Positions 5,689 through 5,703 of a stretch of DNA of 5,703 bases are shown one piece after another (positions within the stretch are counted from its first letter, which is position 1; the number at the start of each line of letters is the position of its first letter). The position numbers and the translations under genes were made by a program. Origin of the DNA: an uncultured Lachnospiraceae bacterium (GTDB lineage: Bacteria; Bacillota; Clostridia; Lachnospirales; Lachnospiraceae). The stretch spans positions 1 to 5,703 of the forward strand of contig CACZNY010000146.1 of assembly GCA_902782655.1 (NCBI GenBank), read 5' to 3'. The notes beneath the pieces were generated by a model that saw only the letters and a list, made by a program, of their open reading frames with translations, was not told the DNA's origin and ran no database searches.

Positions 5689-5703
5689 GGAGGTTTTGAT
5701 TTG
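5689..5703 (+). promoter_or_regulatory. Ribosome binding site and probable TTG start of a following gene
   Basis: GGAGG (5689-5693), then 7 nt, then TTG as the last three bases of the window. The spacing is ideal for a plus-strand start at 5701. No product can be named because only the start codon is visible, and a start codon just beyond the edge is also possible. Confidence 0.5.

Overview
The window looks like a chromosomal segment from an anaerobic, moderate-GC Firmicute, most likely Lachnospiraceae (Butyrivibrio or a relative). The evidence is a class III (Firmicutes-type) fructose-1,6-bisphosphatase, a DUF6765 protein, strong AAGGAG/GGAGG ribosome binding sites, and a small double-glycine-leader protein of a kind common in that family. 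This placement comes from family recognition, not a database search. No tRNA, rRNA, CRISPR array, insertion sequence or phage gene was seen.

Layout. Positions 1-1268 (+) hold the 3' part of a DUF6765 gene, open at the window edge, joined by an ATGA overlap to a six-helix HdeD/DUF308-like membrane protein gene. These converge, with no base between the stop codons (palindrome TGATCA), on a minus-strand pair at 2552-1269. That pair is an 85-residue protein with a textbook double-glycine (GG) secretion leader, followed 3 nt later by a YdcF/DUF218-family protein with a long multi-pass membrane domain. A control region at about 2553-2725 carries one plausible promoter in each direction, with an imperfect inverted repeat between them.

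From 2726 (+) a 306-residue FHA-GGDEF protein (probable diguanylate cyclase) is followed 21 nt later by the class III fructose-1,6-bisphosphatase gene (fbp). After fbp come a candidate promoter and a strong ribosome binding site whose TTG start lies exactly at the window end, so another gene probably begins there.

How the genes may work together. The FHA-GGDEF/fbp pair appears co-transcribed, placing a c-di-GMP signalling enzyme with a phosphothreonine-reading domain beside a gluconeogenic control enzyme. The predicted promoter of the GGDEF gene puts the transcript start within a few bases of its ATG, and there is no Shine-Dalgarno sequence, so the message may be leaderless. The most novel-looking item is the cysteine-free GG-leader protein, divergent from the GGDEF gene and tightly linked to the YdcF-like membrane protein. 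No transporter or modification enzyme for it lies in the window.
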